Assembly: GCF_002891295.1 (NCBI RefSeq)
Contig: NZ_LGUI01000001.1
Location: 682,001-746,000, forward strand
Length of the DNA: 64,000 bases
From: Streptomyces eurocidicus
Lineage (GTDB): Bacteria > Actinomycetota > Actinomycetes > Streptomycetales > Streptomycetaceae
Direction: 5' to 3'
Position numbers and translations under genes: made by a program. The notes beneath the pieces are model-generated. The model worked only from the letters and a program-made list of their open reading frames with translations, made no database searches and was not told the DNA's origin. Positions 59,444 to 64,000 of this stretch are shown piece by piece (position 1 is the first letter of the stretch; each line of letters opens with the position of its first letter).

Positions 59444-62400
59444 GTGCACTTCCGGGGCGACGACACCTCTCCCGCTTCTCCCGCCGTCCCCCGCCCCCCG
59501 TATCTCCCCCACCCCCGCCGGGCCGGCGTCACCGTGCTGGCCGCCGCGCTGCTCGGCGGGCTGCTCGGCGGCTCCCCCGGCGCCCTCGCCGCCCCCCGCC
59601 CGGACGGCACCGCGGCGACCGTCCCCGACCGCGAGGGCGAGACCGCCCTGCCCCCGGTCTGGCCGCGGCCGCAGAGCGCCCGCGCCAGGGGCCCGTACGC
59701 CCGGATCGGTGACGAGGTCACCGTGATGGCCGACCCCGGCACCGACCCCTACGCGATCGAGGCCCTCCGCGGCATCCTGCGCGGCCTCGGCGCCCGCACG
59801 GTCGTCGACGCCGCACCGGGCGGCACCCCGCCGCCCAGTGGGCTCATCGTCTACGCGGGGGGACAGGCCGCCGAGAACGCCCTGCGGGCCCTCGGCGCGC
59901 CCGCCGCCGGCGACCTGCCCCGGGGCGGCTACCGCCTGGCGACCGGAGAGGTCGACGGCCGGCCCACGGCGGGCCTGGCCGGCGCCGGTGAGGACGGGCT
60001 GTTCCACGCCGCGCAGACGCTGCGGCAGCTCGCCGTGGACACCGGCGATCCCGCCGGCGGCCGCGCGTTCGCCGGCGCCGTGGTGCGGGACTGGCCGGGC
60101 GCCGCGGTGCGCGGGCTCACCGAGGGCTTCTACGGCACGCCCTGGTCGCAGGAACAGCGGCTGGCGCAGCTCGACTTCATGGGCCGCACCAAGCAGAACC
60201 GCTATCTGTACGCGCCCGGCGAGGACCCCTACCGCCAGGCACGCTGGCGCGCCCCCTATCCCGCCGGGGCGCGCGCCGACTTCCGCGCCCTGGCCGAGCG
60301 CGCCCGCCGCAACCACGTGACCCTCGGCTGGGCGGTCGCGCCGGGGCAGTCGATGTGCTTCTCCTCCGCCGAGGACCTGCGGGACCTCAAGCGGAAGGTC
60401 GACGGGATGTGGGCGCTGGGCGTCCGCGCCTTCCAGTTGCAGTTCCAGGACGTGAGCTACAGCGAGTGGCACTGCGACGCGGACGCCGAGGAGTTCGGGC
60501 GCGGGCCCAGGGCCGCGGCGAAGGCGCAGGCGAAGGTCGCGGGGGCGCTGGCCGCGCACCTGGCGGCCAAGGGCGCCGCGGCCGCCCCGCTGTCGCTGCT
60601 GCCCACGGAGTACTACCAGGACGGGGGGACGGCCTTCCGGCGGGCCCTCGCGGACGCGCTGGACCCCCGGGTGGAGGTGGCCTGGACCGGCGTCGGGGTG
60701 GTGCCCAAGACCATCACCGGCGGTGAACTGGCCGACGCCCGCGCCGCCTTCGGGCACCCGCTGGTGACGATGGACAACTACCCGGTCAACGATTTCGCGC
60801 AGGACCGTATCTTCCTGGGGCCCTACACCGGCCGGGAGCCCGCCGTGGCGACCGGTTCGGCGGCCCTGCTGGCCAACGCCTCCGCCCAGCCGACCGCGGC
60901 CCGGATCCCCCTGTTCACCGCCGCCGACTACGCCTGGAACCCCCGTGGTTACCGCCCGCAGGAATCCTGGCGGGCGGCCGTCGACGACCTGGCGGGCCCG
61001 GACGCCCCGGCCCGCGAGGCGCTGCGCGCGCTGGCGGGCAACGACGCCTCCTCGGTGCTGGGGAGCGACGAGTCGGCGTATCTGCGGCCGCTCCTGGACG
61101 GCTTCCTGGAGGCGCTCTCGGGCACGGACCAGGCCCGGGTCACCGAGGCGGCCGACCGGCTGCGCGCCGCGTTCCGCACGATGCGGGAGGCGCCCGAGCG
61201 GCTGGCGCGGACGCTGGACGGCTTCGAGGACGAGGTGGGGCCCTGGCTGGCGCAGCTGGCGCTGCACGGCGAGGCGGGCGGCCGGGCGGTGGACATGCTG
61301 ACCGCCCAGGCGCGCGGCGACGGCGGGGCGGCCTGGCGGGCCCAGCTCGACGTGCAGCGGCTGCGCGAGCGGATCGTGTCCGGCCGGGCGACGGTCGGCA
61401 AGGGCGTCCTCACCCCCTTCCTGGACCAGGCCCTGGCCCGCGCGAACGGCTGGACGGGCGTGGACCGGCCGGTGCGCGGCGCCGGGCTGTCCACCGACGG
61501 CGACCCGGTCACGAAGGTGACGCCCGCGCCGGGCGGCCCGCTGACCGTAAGGCTGCCGCGGGCCCGCCCGCTGACGGCCGTCACCGTGCTGACCGCGCCC
61601 TCCGCCGGGGTGCGCGGCCGGGTCGAGGCGCACGACCCCGCCCGGGGCTGGCAGCAGCTGGGGACGGTGTCGGACAGCGGCTGGACGCAGGCGGCGGGCA
61701 AGGGGCTGCGAGCGGACGCGCTGCGGCTGGTGTGGACCGGTGGCGGTACGCCGCCCGACGTGCACGAGATCACCCCGTGGTTCGCGGACACGCCCTCGGC
61801 CGACTTCGAGCTCACCGACGAGGACGCGGACGCGGAGATCGGCGGCCGGCCGGCGGCCGCGACCGCCCGGATGATCAACCGGCGGCCGGAGCCGGTCCGC
61901 GAGAAGCTGACCGTAAGGGCGCCGGCGGGGGTCGTCGTGAAGGCCCCGGCGGAGCTGACGGTGGCGCGCGGCGGCGTGGCCACGGCCCGGATCGAGCTGT
62001 CGGTGCCCGCGGGCGGCGCGGCCCGGACGTTCACGGTGCCGGTGCTCCTGGGCGACCAGGAGCGGACGCTGACCGTAAGGGCGTACCCGGCGACGGACGG
62101 GCCGGACCTGGCGCGCGGCGCGCGGGCGAGCTCCTCCGGTGACGAGGGGGCGCGCTTCCCGGCCTCGGCGGCCGTCGACGGCGACCCCCGGACGCGCTGG
62201 TCCTCACGGCCGGTGGACGACGCCTGGTGGCAGCTGGAGCTGGCACGCCCGGCCCGGCTGGGGCGGCTGGTGCTGCACTGGCAGGACGCGCACCCCTCCC
62301 GCTACCGGGTGCAGGTCTCGCCGGACGGGCGCACCTGGCGGGACGCGGCGGTGGTGGCCACGGGCCGGGGCGGGGTGGAGACGGTCCGGATGGACGCCCC

Positions 62401-62512
62401 GGACGCCCGGTTCGTCCGGGTCCAGGGCGAGCGGCGGGCGACGGGGTTCGGCTACTCGCTGTGGGCGGTGGAGGCGTACGCGGTGCGGGACGCGGGCGCG
62501 GCGAAGCCCTGA
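59444..62512 (+). CDS. Secreted GH84 beta-N-acetylglucosaminidase-like protein with C-terminal carbohydrate-binding domains
   Basis: 1022 residues. A signal peptide (RRAGVTVLAAALLGGLLGGSPGALA) is followed by a GH84 N-domain, the catalytic barrel with GLTEGFYGTPWSQEQRL, a helical linker region, a NEW3-like beta domain (about residues 800-880) and a final F5/8-type C (CBM32-like) domain (ASSSGDEGARFPASAAVDGDPRTRWSS...). The family catalytic Asp-Asp pair appears as Q335-D336 in QLQFQDVS. Expected substrates are GlcNAc-containing glycans outside the cell. GTG at 59444 follows GAGGAG by six bases. Confidence 0.88.
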   Translation: MHFRGDDTSPASPAVPRPPYLPHPRRAGVTVLAAALLGGLLGGSPGALAAPRPDGTAATVPDREGETALPPVWPRPQSARARGPYARIGDEVTVMADPGTDPYAIEALRGILRGLGARTVVDAAPGGTPPPSGLIVYAGGQAAENALRALGAPAAGDLPRGGYRLATGEVDGRPTAGLAGAGEDGLFHAAQTLRQLAVDTGDPAGGRAFAGAVVRDWPGAAVRGLTEGFYGTPWSQEQRLAQLDFMGRTKQNRYLYAPGEDPYRQARWRAPYPAGARADFRALAERARRNHVTLGWAVAPGQSMCFSSAEDLRDLKRKVDGMWALGVRAFQLQFQDVSYSEWHCDADAEEFGRGPRAAAKAQAKVAGALAAHLAAKGAAAAPLSLLPTEYYQDGGTAFRRALADALDPRVEVAWTGVGVVPKTITGGELADARAAFGHPLVTMDNYPVNDFAQDRIFLGPYTGREPAVATGSAALLANASAQPTAARIPLFTAADYAWNPRGYRPQESWRAAVDDLAGPDAPAREALRALAGNDASSVLGSDESAYLRPLLDGFLEALSGTDQARVTEAADRLRAAFRTMREAPERLARTLDGFEDEVGPWLAQLALHGEAGGRAVDMLTAQARGDGGAAWRAQLDVQRLRERIVSGRATVGKGVLTPFLDQALARANGWTGVDRPVRGAGLSTDGDPVTKVTPAPGGPLTVRLPRARPLTAVTVLTAPSAGVRGRVEAHDPARGWQQLGTVSDSGWTQAAGKGLRADALRLVWTGGGTPPDVHEITPWFADTPSADFELTDEDADAEIGGRPAAATARMINRRPEPVREKLTVRAPAGVVVKAPAELTVARGGVATARIELSVPAGGAARTFTVPVLLGDQERTLTVRAYPATDGPDLARGARASSSGDEGARFPASAAVDGDPRTRWSSRPVDDAWWQLELARPARLGRLVLHWQDAHPSRYRVQVSPDGRTWRDAAVVATGRGGVETVRMDAPDARFVRVQGERRATGFGYSLWAVEAYAVRDAGAAKP

Positions 62513-62584
62513 GGCCGGCCCGGGACCGGGCCCCCGCCGCATCCGCGCGTGCTCACACGCCGATACGACGACGGCCCGGTCGAC

Positions 62585-63121
62585 TCAGGCGGAAATGCCG
62601 TCGATCCGGGCCATCGCGTCCTCCGCGCCGAATGCCTCCAGATAAGGCAGCCAGCGCGGATCCCTATGCCCCGTGCCGATGATGCGCCACGCCAGTCCGG
62701 ACGGCGGGGCCGGCTGATGGCGCAACCGCCAGCCCAGCTCGGCGACGTGCCGGTCGGCCTTGACGTGATTGCAGCGGCGGCATGCCGCCACCACGTTCTC
62801 CCAGGCGTGCTGTCCGCCGCGACTGCGCGGGACGACGTGGTCGACGCTGGTTGCGACGCCACCGCAGTACGCGCAGCGTCCGCCGTCGCGGGCGAACAGG
62901 GCACGGCGGGTGAGTGGAACGGGCCCCCGAAAGGGCACCCGCACGAAGCGCTTCAGCCGGACGACGCTGGGTGCGGGGACGGTGCAGGTCGCGCTGTGCA
63001 TATAGGCGCCGGAGTCCTCAAGGCTGATCGCCTTTTCGTTGAGGACGAGTATGAGCGCGCGGCGGAGCGGTACGACGCCGAGCGGCTCGTACGACGCATT
63101 GAGGACCAGGACATGCGGCAC
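62585..63121 (-). CDS. HNH endonuclease
   Basis: 178 residues. The HNH core is intact: GRCAYCGGVATSVDHVVPRSRGGQHAWENVVAACRRCNHVKADR, with two CxxC zinc pairs and the His-Asn-His catalytic set. The N-terminal PHVLVLNASYEPLGVVPLRRALILVLNEKA is the conserved opening of a widespread chromosomal actinobacterial HNH family, unlike phage HNH homing enzymes. GTG at 63119-63121 is preceded by AAGGAGG, deciding the start over longer frames. Cellular role unknown. Confidence 0.92.
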   Translation of the reverse strand: MPHVLVLNASYEPLGVVPLRRALILVLNEKAISLEDSGAYMHSATCTVPAPSVVRLKRFVRVPFRGPVPLTRRALFARDGGRCAYCGGVATSVDHVVPRSRGGQHAWENVVAACRRCNHVKADRHVAELGWRLRHQPAPPSGLAWRIIGTGHRDPRWLPYLEAFGAEDAMARIDGISA

Positions 63122-63379
63122 GGGTGCCTCCTTGTACGCCGGCGGCGCGTGGCTCGCGCCGGGACGATCTCCTGCAAGTGTCCCCCGGCCCCTGGTCGGA
63201 GCGCCACCATCACCAGGTAACGGGCCACGGGTGTTTTGGAACACACCGTGTTCATCCCCCGCCCAAGACCTGTCCCATCTCGAACAGAGCTGCGGAGGAT
63301 CTTCGCTGCCCCGTTAGTGTGGTGAGTCTGCCCGCGCCGCCCCTCGCCGCGGGCGTGTCTCATACGGAGGGTTCCTGCT

Positions 63380-64000
63380 GTGTTCTGGTCCGCTGCCCTG
63401 GCCGCCGACTCGACGCCCCGCCCCACCTCGCTCGACGAGGCACAACGGACGGCGAACGACGCCGCGGGCTGGGTGGAGGAGAACTGGTCCATCTGGCTCA
63501 GCAACGGTCTCCGCATGATCCTCATCGTGGTGATCGCGATCGTGATGCGTTCGCTGATCCGCCGCGCCATCACCAAGCTGATAGCGCGGATGAACCGCAC
63601 CGCGCAGGCCGTCGACGGCACGGCGCTGGGTGGACTGCTCGTCAACGCCGAACGACGCCGGCAGCGCTCGGAGGCCATCGGCTCCGTGCTGCGCAGCGTC
63701 GCCTCGTTCCTGATCATGGGGACGGCCGCGCTCACCGTGCTGTCCGTGCTCCAGATCAATCTGGCCCCGCTGCTCGCGAGCGCGGGTGTGGCGGGTGTGG
63801 CGATAGGTTTCGGCGCCCGCAATCTGGTCACGGACTTCCTGTCCGGCGTCTTCATGATCCTGGAGGACCAGTACGGCGTCGGTGACGAGGTCGACGCCGG
63901 GGTCGCCACCGGCACGGTCATCGAGGTCGGGCTGCGTGTGACCAAGCTGCGCGGCGCCAACGGCGCCATCTGGTACGTGCGCAACGGCGAGGTCAAGCGC
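63380..64000 (+). CDS. Mechanosensitive (MscS-family) channel, N-terminal part
   Basis: Partial, 207 residues to the window end. About three membrane spans are followed by the MscS pore-helix region (LLASAGVAGVAIGFGARNLVTDFLSGVFMILEDQYGVGDEVD) and the start of the beta domain (GTVIEVGLRVTKLRGANGAIWYVRNGEVK). MscS channels release solutes on hypo-osmotic shock. GTG at 63380 follows ACGGAGG by nine bases. Divergent from the HNH gene, with 258 bases between starts. Confidence 0.92.
   Translation, partial: MFWSAALAADSTPRPTSLDEAQRTANDAAGWVEENWSIWLSNGLRMILIVVIAIVMRSLIRRAITKLIARMNRTAQAVDGTALGGLLVNAERRRQRSEAIGSVLRSVASFLIMGTAALTVLSVLQINLAPLLASAGVAGVAIGFGARNLVTDFLSGVFMILEDQYGVGDEVDAGVATGTVIEVGLRVTKLRGANGAIWYVRNGEVKR

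Overview
The window is a high-GC chromosomal segment from a Streptomyces-type actinobacterium. The evidence is the strong third-position GC, the many GTG starts with GGAGG-type ribosome binding sites, the paired clpP1-clpP2 genes beside clpX and tig, a ClgR-type operator, a Nur-type (nickel) operator before an Fe-type superoxide dismutase, and intergenic repeat families familiar from Streptomyces. No integrase, transposase, phage gene or CRISPR array is present. It reads as core chromosome with several lineage-variable insertions.

Layout. 1-509: start of folC (minus). 548-8386: a cell-envelope block lying between folC and valS, with a class B penicillin-binding protein divergent from a soluble PAS histidine kinase and its OmpR-type regulator, then a UDP-GlcNAc 2-epimerase, a processive family 2 glycosyltransferase and a polytopic glycosyltransferase-like protein. 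8548-11181: valS. 11408-14993: four tandem, diverged paralogues of a membrane-anchored domain of unknown function, followed by a small flavoprotein. 15663-16541: a lone Rpn/PD-(D/E)XK-like gene. 16703-21210: clpX, clpP2, clpP1 and trigger factor. 21342-21641: tRNA-Pro and tRNA-Gly, then a 64-residue membrane protein. 22229-28015: acyltransferase, a SpoIIE-type phosphatase paired with an HD alarmone-hydrolase-like protein, an Eis-type acetyltransferase, a Nei-type glycosylase and rpiB.

28191-36249 holds three closely related APC amino-acid permeases interleaved with a Ser/Thr kinase, a divergent LPXTG-type surface protein whose sorting signal is out of frame, and bioY. 36426-44264: superoxide dismutase, an unknown protein, a Rv2466c-like thioredoxin-fold protein, aminopeptidase N (first copy), an AbiEi/DUF559-like protein and a Tat-exported metallophosphoesterase. 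44762-55093: secreted S8 protease, a DUF6247-RelE pair, asd, DUF1203 and TerD proteins, aminopeptidase N (second copy) and an acyl-ACP desaturase. 55322-64000: an XRE/DUF5753 regulator, a small membrane protein, malQ with a translationally coupled leader ORF, a secreted GH84 enzyme, an HNH endonuclease and the beginning of an MscS channel.

Functional themes are protein quality control (ClpP1P2/ClpX, trigger factor), peptide and amino-acid use (two PepN enzymes, a secreted subtilase, three permeases) and cell-envelope building (PBP, ManNAc-type glycan genes). The parts I find least explained are the four-paralogue membrane array, the folC-valS envelope island with its duplicated leader and a hairpin over a ribosome binding site, the malQ leader ORF and the frameshifted sortase substrate. 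Most transcription units end in near-perfect hairpins, listed where they help define operons.
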